Assembly (NCBI RefSeq): GCF_030145145.1
Contig: NZ_JAQYWD010000028.1
Location: forward strand, 1-64,000
From: Desulfobacula sp.
Lineage (GTDB): Bacteria; Desulfobacterota; Desulfobacteria; Desulfobacterales; Desulfobacteraceae
DNA: 64,000 nucleotides
Reading direction: 5' to 3'
Part shown: piece by piece, positions 35,837-45,581 of the stretch
How the letters are laid out: every line of letters starts with the position of its first letter
How positions within the stretch are numbered: the first letter of the stretch is position 1
The notes under the pieces: model-generated
The model's database searches: none
What the model saw: the letters and a program-made list of their open reading frames with translations, nothing else
What the model was told of the DNA's origin: nothing
Position numbers and translations under genes: made by a program

Positions 35837-37770
35837 TTATGCAACCTCTCCAGGCGTGCCTTGACTTTTGGAAAATAATCAAGGTTGGTATGGGGCATGA
35901 ACAAGGCCCCCATATAATGATCCATATAGGAAGGGGTTGACGCCAATTCAAAGTTTGTCATCATATTGACAACCTTGGCCACATCCCGGCGCAGCGCATT
36001 GGTTAACGAATTGATCTTGCAGCCCAGAAGAGAACCGTTCCCCAGATACGTGACTTTATCCGGCTCGATTTCCGGCAGCAGACCAATGGTGATGGCACTT
36101 TCCAGATCCACATAACTGCCAAACCCACCGGCAAGAATGATCCGCTCAAGATCGTTTATGGTCAGCCCTATTTCTTCCAGCAAGGTCAATACGGCACCGT
36201 ACATGGCGCCTTTGGCCCGGATCAGGTTATCCAGATCCGGTTCTGTAATGGCAATATCCCGGTCAATCTGGGTATTTTCCTTATAAACAATGACATATTC
36301 CCAGATATCATCTGTTTGACGGATTCTCGGGGTGCCAAGGGTCCGGTTGAACCTGCCCCGGGAATCAATAACACCTGTTTCCAGGAGTTTTGCCGCAAGG
36401 GTTATCAGACCGGATCCACAGATCCCTTTGGCCTTTTTATTGCCAACGGTGATGATCATGGGCTCATAGGTTTCCGGATTAATGGAAAAATCCTCAATGG
36501 CGCCCTTGATGGCCCGCATGCCGAATTTTACGCCGCCCCCTTCAAAGGCAGGGCCGGCGGACGCTGCCGTACAGACCATCCACTCCTTATGACCGATGGC
36601 GATTTCCGCATTGGTCCCAATATCCATGTACAAGGTCAGCTTATCGGTTCTGTAAATGCCGGAAGCCATGATACCGGCGATGATATCACCGCCCACATAG
36701 CTGGAAACCCCCGGAAAAATCAAGGCAATGGTATGATCTGCCAGATCAATGCCGATCTCGGAAGCATGGAATGGCGGATACATGATGGATGCCGGCACAT
36801 AGGGATCACGACGGATATAACTGGGGTTTATTTTTAACAGCAATTGGGTCATGGTGGAGTTTCCGGCAAGGGTTATGGTGGTCACCTCGTGTTTGCCGAT
36901 ACCGGCTTTTTTAATAATCATCCCAAGAATCTTATTAATGGTGTCTATGACGCGTTGATGAAGAATGTCAAGCCCATCAGCCTTTTCAGCAAAAATAATC
37001 CGTGAAATCACATCTTCACCATAGCTGATCTGGCTGTTGAATTCGCCTTGCTGGGCGAGGACCTCACCGGTCTGCAGATCAAGGACTTGTCCAAAGACCG
37101 TGGTGGTTCCAATATCCACTGCAATGGCAAAATTTCTATCCCTGGTGTCAAAGGGTTCGATGTTGACGATCTCATTTTGTCCATCTTTTCTGACCGGTCT
37201 GACAATGGTTACTGTGACCTTAAAGTCGCCTTCCCTGAGGATATCAGATACTTTCCGGATCAATGCCAGGCCCATGGTCAGGCGGTGCTCATCATGTTTA
37301 AGGCGAAGATAATTGATAATCCGTGCCACATCTGCCTGATTATCTTCAACAGTTGCCGAATCCAGTTCCAGATAAATCTTTTCCACTGGCGGGGCAAACA
37401 TCCCGTCCTTCCGGAGTTCATCAATATTGGAGTACATGATTTTTGCCGTATGCCGGTTGCCGGCATGGACATTTAACCGGCTGGTTTCAATCTCGGACTC
37501 AACCGGAATTCTCACCACCAGATCAGAGACAATTTCAGACATACAGGCCAGCCGATACCCTTTTTCCTGGTCTTCCCTGCTAAGATGTTCTGAAATACCC
37601 CCTTCAACCATTCCCTCTTCAATCAACACCCTGCATTTACCGCAGACACCGCCGCCGCCACAGGACGCGTTAATGTGAACACCCGCGTCCATGGCCGCCC
37701 GGATCAGGCTCTCTTTATCATCAACCTCAACGCTTACGTTATAAGGCAAAAATTTTACTGAATATGTCAT
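35833..37770 (-). CDS. RACo-like ASKHA activator with N-terminal 2Fe-2S ferredoxin
   Basis: 645 aa from ATG 37770 (AAGGATG upstream; a longer frame to 37839 is less likely). Residues 1-95 are a plant-type ferredoxin with CGGGGVCGKCRV and ACMSE as ligands. The ASKHA core follows with AIAVDIGTTTVFGQVLDLQTG, TLAGNSTMTQLLLKINP, TLYMDIGTNAEIAIGHKEW, GICGSGLITLAAK and ILAGGFGSYVDLE. The domain order equals RACo (reductive activator of corrinoid proteins). No corrinoid or methyltransferase gene is in the window, so its client is unknown. Confidence 0.9.
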   Translation of the reverse strand: MTYSVKFLPYNVSVEVDDKESLIRAAMDAGVHINASCGGGGVCGKCRVLIEEGMVEGGISEHLSREDQEKGYRLACMSEIVSDLVVRIPVESEIETSRLNVHAGNRHTAKIMYSNIDELRKDGMFAPPVEKIYLELDSATVEDNQADVARIINYLRLKHDEHRLTMGLALIRKVSDILREGDFKVTVTIVRPVRKDGQNEIVNIEPFDTRDRNFAIAVDIGTTTVFGQVLDLQTGEVLAQQGEFNSQISYGEDVISRIIFAEKADGLDILHQRVIDTINKILGMIIKKAGIGKHEVTTITLAGNSTMTQLLLKINPSYIRRDPYVPASIMYPPFHASEIGIDLADHTIALIFPGVSSYVGGDIIAGIMASGIYRTDKLTLYMDIGTNAEIAIGHKEWMVCTAASAGPAFEGGGVKFGMRAIKGAIEDFSINPETYEPMIITVGNKKAKGICGSGLITLAAKLLETGVIDSRGRFNRTLGTPRIRQTDDIWEYVIVYKENTQIDRDIAITEPDLDNLIRAKGAMYGAVLTLLEEIGLTINDLERIILAGGFGSYVDLESAITIGLLPEIEPDKVTYLGNGSLLGCKINSLTNALRRDVAKVVNMMTNFELASTPSYMDHYMGALFMPHTNLDYFPKVKARLERLHK

Positions 37771-37981
37771 CGTTACATCCTTTTTTGAATGCGTTTGTTT
37801 AATTGTAAAAAATCGTAAAGAGTATAACCATTCTCGCATTGATTTGGCAAGTTGAGTTACAAAATAATCGTACCTGTACCTTCGATTACCATTGAAATTT
37901 TCACCTCATTATGGAAGTATTGAATTTGTATCACTAAAAATGATTTAGTACATATAATTGATTCATCAAAAGGGGACCCGA

Positions 37982-39415
37982 ATGAAAAAGATTGATGAAA
38001 CCCGATTAAAAAACATTGTGGGGGAACACAATATAAAAACAGATCCTTCCGACCTGTATATTTATGGATCTGATTCTTCTGTCCATCATGCCATGCCCTG
38101 GGCGATTGTCAGGCCGGAAACGACCCGGCAGGTGCAGGACATCATGAGATACGCAAACCAGGATATGATCCCGGTGACGGCCCGGGGGGGCGGTTCGGGA
38201 ATGTGCGGTCAGACCGTTCCGATCCAGGGCGGCATTATCCTTGACATGAAGCGAATGAACAAAATTCTGGAAATCAATCTTAAGGATGTCTACTGCCGGG
38301 TTGAGCCCGGTGTTGTTGACGATGACCTGAACCTGGCCTTAAAACCATACGGGGTATTTTATCCGCCCACACCGGCATCCAGCCGAATTGCCACCATTGG
38401 GGGTGAAATAGCCAATAATGCCAGTGGGGTCCGGTCTGTAAAATATGGGGCCACTCGGGATGCGGTTCTTGGCATGCAAGTGGTTCTGGCAAATGGGGAT
38501 CTGGTCCATCTGGGTGCCCGCACCAGGGTTGAAGCCTCGGGTTACCAGCTTCACAAACTCATGGTGGGGTCTGAAGGCACCCTGGGCATCGTGGTGGAAG
38601 CCACGCTAAGCTTTGTGCCCATCCCGGAATTCAGGTGCATGGGGGTGGCCAATTTCGACTCCCTTAAAGATGCCGGTGATGCCATCGGGTCCATTATGGC
38701 AGCCGGTGCCGTTCCCTCCATGCTGGAACTGGTGGATTCCGTGGCCATCAAAGCGGTCAATAAAACCATGAACCTGGGCCTTAAAGAGGTGGCAGCGGCA
38801 TTGATTTTTGAAGCAGACGGCATGGTACAGGAAGCCGTGGATTATGAAATCAACAAGATGAAGGCCATCTGTAAGCAACACAACGGCCAGGATATATACG
38901 CCAGCTATGATCCCAAAGAAAGGGAAAAAATATTTATGGGACGGAAGAAACTCTTTCCCGCACTCTCTAAATATGACGACAACCTGGCCAGCACCGCCCT
39001 TGCCGATGACATGGCCGTTCCATACTCAAAAATGGCGGAAATGGCCGAAAAAATCCATGAAATAGCGGATCGGCACCACATTGTCATGACGGCTTACGGT
39101 CATTGCGGTTCCGGATGCATGCACACCAAGATTTTAATGGACACCAGACGAAAAGATCAGTGGGATGATGCAAAACAAGCCATCACAGAGGTCTACGACT
39201 ATGTCCGGTCTGTTAATGGGACGACCAGTGCTGAGCATGGTATCGGTCTTTCCAAAGCCGCATCCTTTAAGCTTGAGAAATCAGATTCCTTAACGCTTTT
39301 AGCCAGTATTAAAAAAGCCATCGATCCCCATAATATCCTGAACCCTGGAAAACTCAGCCAGGCACCTGAGAACTGGGTGACGGCAACCAACTTGAGATAT
39401 TCTGTGAACAGTTAA
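37982..39415 (+). CDS. FAD-linked lactate/glycolate-type oxidase (GlcD-like)
   Basis: 477 aa from ATG 37982 with AAGGGG upstream. FAD_binding_4 motifs are VIPVTARGGGSGMCGQTVPIQGG-like (PVTARGGGSGMCGQTVP), GGEIANNASGVRSVKYG and VGSEGTLGIVVEATL. The C-terminal FAD-oxidase domain has AYGHCGSGCMHTKILMD and SAEHGIGLSKAASF, with the GEHGIG-type motif as SAEHGIG. It oxidises a 2-hydroxy acid, most likely D-lactate. It is the first gene of a three-gene operon with an Fe-S/MvhD fusion (17 bp later) and a LarA-like racemase. Confidence 0.9.
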   Translation: MKKIDETRLKNIVGEHNIKTDPSDLYIYGSDSSVHHAMPWAIVRPETTRQVQDIMRYANQDMIPVTARGGGSGMCGQTVPIQGGIILDMKRMNKILEINLKDVYCRVEPGVVDDDLNLALKPYGVFYPPTPASSRIATIGGEIANNASGVRSVKYGATRDAVLGMQVVLANGDLVHLGARTRVEASGYQLHKLMVGSEGTLGIVVEATLSFVPIPEFRCMGVANFDSLKDAGDAIGSIMAAGAVPSMLELVDSVAIKAVNKTMNLGLKEVAAALIFEADGMVQEAVDYEINKMKAICKQHNGQDIYASYDPKEREKIFMGRKKLFPALSKYDDNLASTALADDMAVPYSKMAEMAEKIHEIADRHHIVMTAYGHCGSGCMHTKILMDTRRKDQWDDAKQAITEVYDYVRSVNGTTSAEHGIGLSKAASFKLEKSDSLTLLASIKKAIDPHNILNPGKLSQAPENWVTATNLRYSVNS

Positions 39416-39432
39416 ACTAAAAGGTGACTCCC

Positions 39433-40380
39433 ATGGAAAAAAAAACAAAAGACTTCAAACACCTTGAAAAATGGCAAAGCACCCTGGCCAATTGTATCCG
39501 ATGCGGATATTGTTTTGAACACTGCCCCATGTTCAAGCACACCAGCTGGGAATCTGATGCCCCAAGGGCAAAAATCATTACCGCTTTCGGACTGTTATCC
39601 GGAGAGGTTGAACCATCGGAATCAGCAGCAGATAAAATGTTTTCCTGTTTTTTTTGTGGCCGATGTGAAGCGGCCTGTTCTTCAGGGGTTCCCTTAACTG
39701 AAATTTTTATTGATGCGAAAAAAGATCTTGTTGAAATGGGGCTCAAAGGCCCTGGAACCACCTCGACAACCGAATTAAATTGCGCCCGCTGTCTCATTTG
39801 TGTGGGATCCTGCCCCCATGATGCCCGGTTCTATGACGGGAAAGGGATTGCCACGGATCCGACCAAATGCCAGTCCTGTGGTATCTGCCTTGATGTCTGT
39901 CCCGCAGGAGCCGCTAAAATTAAAAATGATTTTGGAACCAACAGTGACAATTTGATTGAGAGGGCCGCCACCTTTTTAGACACCCATGAATCGGCCAAGG
40001 CCATCATTTTTGCCTGTAACTGGTCCTATTACCCCGAACTTCAGGCATCCCTGCTCCCGGAATCCGAGACCAGGGACAAGGGGTATGAAATCCTGGTAAA
40101 CATGTGCGGGGGACGTCTTGGCGCACACCTGCTCATGGCCCCCTTTCTTCACAATGCCTGGGGGGTGATGGCCGCGGTCTGTCCGGACGGTGACTGCCGG
40201 CATGATGGCAACCTGAGGGCCAAAAAGGTCATTGAGACCCTACGCAATACCTTCAAAAGCATCGATATCAACCCGGAAAGAATTCAGCTCGTCCAGATCC
40301 CGGCCGGGGACAAGACATTGTTCCAGGCGGAAATTGATACATTTATTGACACGCTCAATCAACTGGGCCCCATACGATAA
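39433..40380 (+). CDS. Fe-S protein fused to an MvhD-like domain
   Basis: 315 aa from ATG 39433 (AAGGTG upstream). The N-terminal GlcF/HdrC-like part has CIRCGYCFEHCPM and CFFCGRCEAACS; two more ferredoxin sites follow, CARCLICVGSCPH and CQSCGICLDVCPAGA. The C-terminal about 130 residues are an MvhD-like domain: FACNWSYYPEL, VNMCGGRLG and AVCPDGDCRHDGNLRAKK. Of MvhD's five ligands the second is Ser (CNWS) where the Hdr-cluster MvhDs have Cys or Sec. It replaces the usual GlcF subunit of lactate dehydrogenase and suggests transfer of lactate electrons to an HdrA-type complex. Confidence 0.85.
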   Translation: MEKKTKDFKHLEKWQSTLANCIRCGYCFEHCPMFKHTSWESDAPRAKIITAFGLLSGEVEPSESAADKMFSCFFCGRCEAACSSGVPLTEIFIDAKKDLVEMGLKGPGTTSTTELNCARCLICVGSCPHDARFYDGKGIATDPTKCQSCGICLDVCPAGAAKIKNDFGTNSDNLIERAATFLDTHESAKAIIFACNWSYYPELQASLLPESETRDKGYEILVNMCGGRLGAHLLMAPFLHNAWGVMAAVCPDGDCRHDGNLRAKKVIETLRNTFKSIDINPERIQLVQIPAGDKTLFQAEIDTFIDTLNQLGPIR

Positions 40381-40393
40381 GGGAGAAACGGGT

Positions 40394-41638
40394 ATGAAGG
40401 TTAATGTTCCCTATGGGAAAGAGGGTACCCTGGCCGTTGACATCAGCGATGCTGTCAAGGTTGATTTTCTTGAAGCCAATGATGTCAACATCGATAATGA
40501 AGACAAAACCATTCTCACGGCCATCCATCAGCCCATCAACAGCAAACCGTTTATTGAATTTTTAAGGGGGGCAAAAAAGGTGCTGGTCATTGTCAATGAT
40601 GCCACGAGACCCACCCCCACACAAAAAATTATCGGGTTTATCTTTGATGAATTACAACACACGGATTTTAATTTCATTATTGCCACCGGGGCCCACAGGG
40701 GACCGTCACCGGAGGAATATCTTCAGATTTTCGGTTCTTTTTATCCCGACATAAAGGACCGGATTATTGTTCATGATGCCAGGGCCACCGAAGACCTGGT
40801 ATTCCTGGGCACCTCCACCAATGGAACAGATATGTATGTCAACAAGGCCGGGGTTGAAGCTGACAAGATTATCATTATTTCTTCTGTGGAGCCCCATTAT
40901 TTTGCCGGGTATACCGGGGGAAGAAAATCCTTTTTACCGGGGATTGCCGGGTATGGCACCATCGAGCAGAACCACAAGCTGGCCCTTGTTCCCGAAGCCA
41001 GGGCTTTGGCCCTTGACGGCAACCCGGTTCATGAAGATATGATGGATGCCATTAAAACCGTCAAACAGGATATCTTCTCCATCATGACAGTCCTGGACAA
41101 GCACCATAATGTTTATGCCGCCTGCTGCGGCCACATTCATGATTCCTTTCATGCCGCCATTGCCCGGGCCAACGAGGTATTTGCAGCCCCTTTAACGGCC
41201 AAAGCCGATATTGTGGTATCCGTGGTAACATTTCCCCAGGATATTGACCTGTACCAGGCCCAGAAAGGCATTGACAATGCAAAGCTGGCCCTGAAAAAAG
41301 ACGGGATCATGATCCTGGTGGCAAAATGCCGGTGCGGTATCGGCGGCAAGGCCTTTGCCGATCTCCTGGGGTCCAGTGACACGCCTGAAGCAGCCCTTGA
41401 AACCATTAAACGAGGATATGTTTTAGGGTATCACAAAGCGGCTAAAATGGCTGAAATCGGACTTTGGGCACAAATGTGGGGAGTAACGGACGTAGATCCA
41501 GACCTCATTTCAAAATTATTCATCAAACCGTTTAAAGACCTGCAGACGGCTGTTGACAAGGCCCTGGAAGAAAAAGGCCGGGATGCCACCGTCCTGTTTT
41601 TGATGGATGGCGGGCTCACCGTCCCCTTGATGAAATAA
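40394..41638 (+). CDS. LarA-like nickel-pincer lactate racemase homologue
   Basis: 414 aa from ATG 40394 (GGGAG upstream). LarA domain motifs are present: VNDATRPTPTQKI, IATGAHRGPSPEEYL and SSVEPHYFAGYTGGRKSFLPG, which holds the His/Lys cofactor-binding region of LarA. C-terminal RCGIGGKAF is retained. LarA interconverts D- and L-lactate with a nickel-pincer nucleotide; paralogues act on other 2-hydroxy acids. Its place after the GlcD-like oxidase supports racemisation of the substrate for one oxidase. No larB/C/E cofactor genes are in view. Confidence 0.85.
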   Translation: MKVNVPYGKEGTLAVDISDAVKVDFLEANDVNIDNEDKTILTAIHQPINSKPFIEFLRGAKKVLVIVNDATRPTPTQKIIGFIFDELQHTDFNFIIATGAHRGPSPEEYLQIFGSFYPDIKDRIIVHDARATEDLVFLGTSTNGTDMYVNKAGVEADKIIIISSVEPHYFAGYTGGRKSFLPGIAGYGTIEQNHKLALVPEARALALDGNPVHEDMMDAIKTVKQDIFSIMTVLDKHHNVYAACCGHIHDSFHAAIARANEVFAAPLTAKADIVVSVVTFPQDIDLYQAQKGIDNAKLALKKDGIMILVAKCRCGIGGKAFADLLGSSDTPEAALETIKRGYVLGYHKAAKMAEIGLWAQMWGVTDVDPDLISKLFIKPFKDLQTAVDKALEEKGRDATVLFLMDGGLTVPLMK

Positions 41639-41669
41639 GGGACCTTTTCCCTAGATCAGGTCCCTTATT
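41634..41669 (+). terminator. Terminator overlapping the larA stop
   Basis: AATAAGGGACC (41634-41644) pairs perfectly with GGTCCCTTATT (41659-41669); a short TTT follows. It separates the lactate operon from the convergent etfA gene. Confidence 0.75.
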
Positions 41670-41691
41670 TTAATGCGCTTTTTATGGATCG

Positions 41692-42660
41692 TTAAAGGTC
41701 GTTAATCGCTTCGGTAAGTTCCGGCATAAACTCAAGGATATCTGCCACAATACCCACGTCCGCCACCTGAAAAATAGGGGCTTTGGGGTTCTTGTTAACG
41801 GCAACGATGAACGGATTGCCCTTTACACCGCCCATATGCTGGAAGGAACCGGATATCCCCATGGCCATGTATACCTTGGGTTTAACCGTCTGGCCGGAGG
41901 TGCCGACCTGGCGGGATTTTTCCAGCCATTTGGCATCAACAATGGGCCTTGAACAGGACACAACCGATTTCATGGCTTCGGCCAGTTCCTGGGCAATTTC
42001 AATATTTTCTTCATCCTCAATTCCCCGGCCAACAGATACCAGTACATCGGATTTGGTAATATCGACATCCCCCACTTCTGCCGCAACAAGTTCAAGGAAT
42101 TTTCTTTTTGAGGACAGGTCTCCGGCATCACCGGATTTATCAATAATAGATCCGCCGGCAGCCCCCCCCTCAACCGGTGCAAAAGATCCGGGTCTGATGC
42201 TGATGACAGCGCCGGAAGCGATATCAATGGTCACATGGGTACTGACAGCCCCGCCAAGTTCCTGGCGAACCGCTTTCAGGGCGGTTCCGTCGATCCCTTC
42301 AAAATCAACAATATCTGCTGCATAGGATGAATCCATTTTAACGGAAAGACCGGGTGCCAGATCCATTCCAAAAGTATTGTGGGGCACAAGAAAAATAGCA
42401 TCGGCCGGAATAACATTCACCAGGGCTTTCCTGATGACTTCGGCATTGGGATAGGCAAAATCTGCCTGATTAATTTTAATAACCTCTGAATAAACGCTGG
42501 TCATCTCGTTGGCCACGGCATCCACATCAGCCCCTGATCCGACGACAACAGCCGTTAAAGAAGCACTCTCATCAATTTTTTTGGCAGCTGAAGGGAACTC
42601 CAATGCCACGTCTTCAGCAGCACCGTTGTTAAATGGAATATATGCAAAAATTTGTGTCAT
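41692..42660 (-). CDS. etfA: Electron transfer flavoprotein alpha subunit
   Basis: 322 aa. The C-terminal FAD-binding domain is intact with SRQVGTSGQTVKPKVYMAMG, ISGSFQHMGGV and NKNPKAPIFQVADVGIVAD; the N-terminal domain has FLVPHNTFGMDLAPGLSVK. It is the last gene of the etfD-etfB-etfA operon, 2 bp after etfB. With EtfB it accepts electrons from acyl-CoA or related dehydrogenases and hands them to the membrane oxidoreductase encoded upstream. No acyl-CoA dehydrogenase gene is in the window. Confidence 0.95.
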   Translation of the reverse strand: MTQIFAYIPFNNGAAEDVALEFPSAAKKIDESASLTAVVVGSGADVDAVANEMTSVYSEVIKINQADFAYPNAEVIRKALVNVIPADAIFLVPHNTFGMDLAPGLSVKMDSSYAADIVDFEGIDGTALKAVRQELGGAVSTHVTIDIASGAVISIRPGSFAPVEGGAAGGSIIDKSGDAGDLSSKRKFLELVAAEVGDVDITKSDVLVSVGRGIEDEENIEIAQELAEAMKSVVSCSRPIVDAKWLEKSRQVGTSGQTVKPKVYMAMGISGSFQHMGGVKGNPFIVAVNKNPKAPIFQVADVGIVADILEFMPELTEAINDL

Positions 42661-42662
42661 GA

Positions 42663-43448
42663 TTAGAGCCCTCCTTTTGCTTTAAGCTTCTCAATCAATT
42701 TTTCAATAATCTCACCCGTGGAGCCTTCAAGCATTTCCGCACCATCCCCCATATCCGGTACAAAATAATCGACTCTCCGGGTTTTTGCGCCGGCATTACC
42801 CACACTGCCGGCATCAATACCGAGATCACCTGCTCCCTTTACAGGGATATCCACACTGGCCACTTTTCTGATACCGCGGATGCCCACATAACGGGGTTCA
42901 TTAATACCCGTCTGAATGGAAAGAACACAGGGCAGTTCTATTTCATTCATTTCCTGGTTTCCACCCTCGATTTCTCTGCCCACTATAATTTTACCATCAC
43001 CGACCTCAATTTTATTCACCAATGAGGCGTAGGGCATGTCCAGCATGGCAGCCACCATTCCCCCCACCTGACCGGCCCCTTCATCTGCCTGGGCCCCGGT
43101 CATGATCAGGTCGTAGTTGCCTTTTTCGATTTCTGCCTTAAGGATAGTGGCAATTCCCTTCCCATCAGATGCCTCAAATGCATCATCGGAAAGGAGGATG
43201 CCGTCATTGGCACCCATTGCCATTTCACGCCGCAGCACTTCTTCGGATTCATCATCACCCACCGTGATAACCGTCACATTTCCGCCAACGTTATCCACGA
43301 TCTGAATCGCTTCTTCAACCGCATAGTTATCCCATTCATTCACTGAATAAACCAAGTCATCTCGATCAAGATCATTTCCGGCACTGTTGAGTTCAAATTC
43401 ATTCTCAGCAGTATCGGGCACTCGCTTGACACATACCAAAATCTCCAT
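42663..43448 (-). CDS. etfB: Electron transfer flavoprotein beta subunit
   Basis: 261 aa. Typical motifs are ILVCVKRVPDTAENEFEL at the start, VNEWDNYAVEEAIQIVDNVGG, IMTGAQADEGAGQVGGMVA and the AMP-binding loop region LPCVLSIQTGINEPRYVGIRG. Forms the heterodimer with EtfA. The second flavin position of bifurcating ETFs cannot be judged reliably from this alone. The pairing with a membrane EtfD-like partner instead supports a quinone-linked, non-bifurcating system. Confidence 0.95.
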   Translation of the reverse strand: MEILVCVKRVPDTAENEFELNSAGNDLDRDDLVYSVNEWDNYAVEEAIQIVDNVGGNVTVITVGDDESEEVLRREMAMGANDGILLSDDAFEASDGKGIATILKAEIEKGNYDLIMTGAQADEGAGQVGGMVAAMLDMPYASLVNKIEVGDGKIIVGREIEGGNQEMNEIELPCVLSIQTGINEPRYVGIRGIRKVASVDIPVKGAGDLGIDAGSVGNAGAKTRRVDYFVPDMGDGAEMLEGSTGEIIEKLIEKLKAKGGL

Positions 43449-43517
43449 TATTGTCTCCTTTAAATCAAGTAATCGTCACAGGTTTTTTAACCTTAGAAAC
43501 CCGTAACACATTTATTG

Positions 43518-45581
43518 TTAAGCAAGATGCTGCTCAATGAGTTCTGTAAAATCCAACGCTTCCATCTCTCCTTCTTTGCCTGCAACCTTGATGGCATCCT
43601 GGATATTGACCAGGCAGAAAGGACAGGCCGTCACAATAACCGTTGCGCCGGCCTCAGCAGCCATATTCACTCTTAAAACGCCCATTCTTGTTTCTTCTTC
43701 CGGTTCATAGAAGAGCATCAGCCCCCCTCCGCCACAGCAAAAGGATCGATCCCGGCTCTTTTCAAGCTCTACCCGGGTTAACCCGTCAATGGCATCAAGG
43801 GCCTGTCGGGGATCTTCATATATCCCGTTATGACGTCCCAGGTAACAGGGATCATGATACACATACACCGCATCCGGATTTTGACAGGGCTTCAGGTCAA
43901 GCTCCCCTGCGGCTATTTTCTCCGCAACCACCTGACTGATATGCTTGACCGGCGGCAGACCCGTATAATCATTTTTCAATGCATTATAGGCATGGGGATC
44001 TGCTGTTACGATCTGTTTTACCCCTGTTTCCAAAATAGCCTCGGTATTTTGGGCTTTCAGATCCTGGTACAGCATTTCTTCACCAAACCGCAACACTTCG
44101 TTTCCACTGTCTTTTTCCAGTTTACCCAGGATACCGAAATCAACCCCGGCCTTGTTGAGGATAATTGATGTCCGTCTGGCGATCTCCTGGATATTATCAT
44201 CATAGGATGTAATACTGTCTACAAAATAGAGGGTGTCGGCTGCATCCTTGGCAAGGTCTTTAATCTGCCAGTTGGCTTTAAATTCTTTATCATTGGCCCA
44301 TTCTGCCCGCTTTTTCTCCATTTTCCCATAGGGGTTTCCCCGTTTTTCAAGGGCTTTTAACGGTTTTTGCAGAGACTGGGGTACCATGCCTTCATCCACC
44401 ATCCCCCGTCGAAGGTCAACCATTTTATCAATATATTCGATTCCCAGCGGGCACTCTTCTTCACAGGCACCGCAGGTGGTACAGGACCAGATTTCATCTT
44501 CCGTATAAATATCTTCCACCAATAATTTGCTCTTGTAAATTTCTCCGGAAAACGGATAATTCTTAAAGATCAAATCCCTGGCCTTGATGGTGATAAACCG
44601 GGGGGATAAGGGCCGGCCCACTGCATTGGCAGGACATTGATCAGAGCATCGGCCACAATCCGCACACGAGTAGAAATCCAGCATATGCTTCCAGGTAAAA
44701 TCTTCCAGGGTTTTGACACCAAAGGACTCAAGATCATCCAGTCGATCATCAGAGACCCCATGCATGACCGGCTTGATATTGCCTTTTTTGACCCGCATGA
44801 AAAACACATTAAAAATAGAGGTGATGACGTGAAAATGTTTTCCCAAAGGCAAAAAGCAAAGGAAGAAGAAAAACGTCAAATCATGAACAAAATAGGTGAA
44901 GATATGAAGTCCCTGGAGTAGATTTTGAGACGCGGATGCCAGCATGCCTTTAAAAATCCAGACCAGAGACAACGGCGCCAGAAAATGTTCCACCCCGGTA
45001 TGCTGAAATTCATATGCCAGCTCAGAGGCTTCATAAAGACTTTCCGATATCATGAGGGTGGCAATAATACCCAACACAAAAACCGCTTCTGCCGTATGGT
45101 CATGGCCGTATTTTTCAGGAACATCATACCGTTTGGGTTTATAGATGCCCCTTCGGACAGCGGCAATGATACACGCGACAAGGACAAGGGTTGCGGCATA
45201 ATCTTTAACAAAATTATAGATATCGCCCAACACCCCCCCCAACCCGGGGAGTACAAATCCATCCGAGACACCAATGATCACCAGTGAGGTCGACCGAATG
45301 GACAGGATTAAGAACCCGGCGAAGATCATGATATGCAGCACGCCTGCCAGCATATACCGGGGCTGCCGCATCTGTCCCAGCCAGATAACAACAAGATTTT
45401 TGACCCGCTGTCCAATTTGATCAAACCGGTTATCCGGGTTCGCCCTTACCAGGGGTGCAATCCGCCGGGCCATAATGTACGTGAACACGCCTACCCCGAT
45501 GATAGGCAACACAAATGATAATATGGCCGCGGGAAATATCCCGAAAAACTTGAAACTTGCCGGCCCGATTATTGAAGACAT
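43518..45581 (-). CDS. Membrane EtfAB:quinone oxidoreductase (EtfD-like, HdrD fused to NarI-like domain)
   Basis: 687 aa. Residues 1-260 hold about six membrane segments of a NarI-like haem b domain (GVGVFTYIMARRI, MLAGVLHIMIFAGFLILS, IFTYFVHDLTFFFFLCFLP). Two 4Fe-4S sites follow, CADCGRCSDQCPA and CTTCGACEEECPL. Then come two CCG domains. The C-terminal one is complete (HDPCYLGRHNG, FCCGGGGLM, TACPFC). In the first, every ligand cysteine is replaced (FVDSITSYDD, EKDSGNEVLRF, TADPHAYN). It passes electrons from EtfAB to the quinone pool. First gene of the etf operon, 69 bp before etfB. Confidence 0.9.
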   Translation of the reverse strand: MSSIIGPASFKFFGIFPAAILSFVLPIIGVGVFTYIMARRIAPLVRANPDNRFDQIGQRVKNLVVIWLGQMRQPRYMLAGVLHIMIFAGFLILSIRSTSLVIIGVSDGFVLPGLGGVLGDIYNFVKDYAATLVLVACIIAAVRRGIYKPKRYDVPEKYGHDHTAEAVFVLGIIATLMISESLYEASELAYEFQHTGVEHFLAPLSLVWIFKGMLASASQNLLQGLHIFTYFVHDLTFFFFLCFLPLGKHFHVITSIFNVFFMRVKKGNIKPVMHGVSDDRLDDLESFGVKTLEDFTWKHMLDFYSCADCGRCSDQCPANAVGRPLSPRFITIKARDLIFKNYPFSGEIYKSKLLVEDIYTEDEIWSCTTCGACEEECPLGIEYIDKMVDLRRGMVDEGMVPQSLQKPLKALEKRGNPYGKMEKKRAEWANDKEFKANWQIKDLAKDAADTLYFVDSITSYDDNIQEIARRTSIILNKAGVDFGILGKLEKDSGNEVLRFGEEMLYQDLKAQNTEAILETGVKQIVTADPHAYNALKNDYTGLPPVKHISQVVAEKIAAGELDLKPCQNPDAVYVYHDPCYLGRHNGIYEDPRQALDAIDGLTRVELEKSRDRSFCCGGGGLMLFYEPEEETRMGVLRVNMAAEAGATVIVTACPFCLVNIQDAIKVAGKEGEMEALDFTELIEQHLA

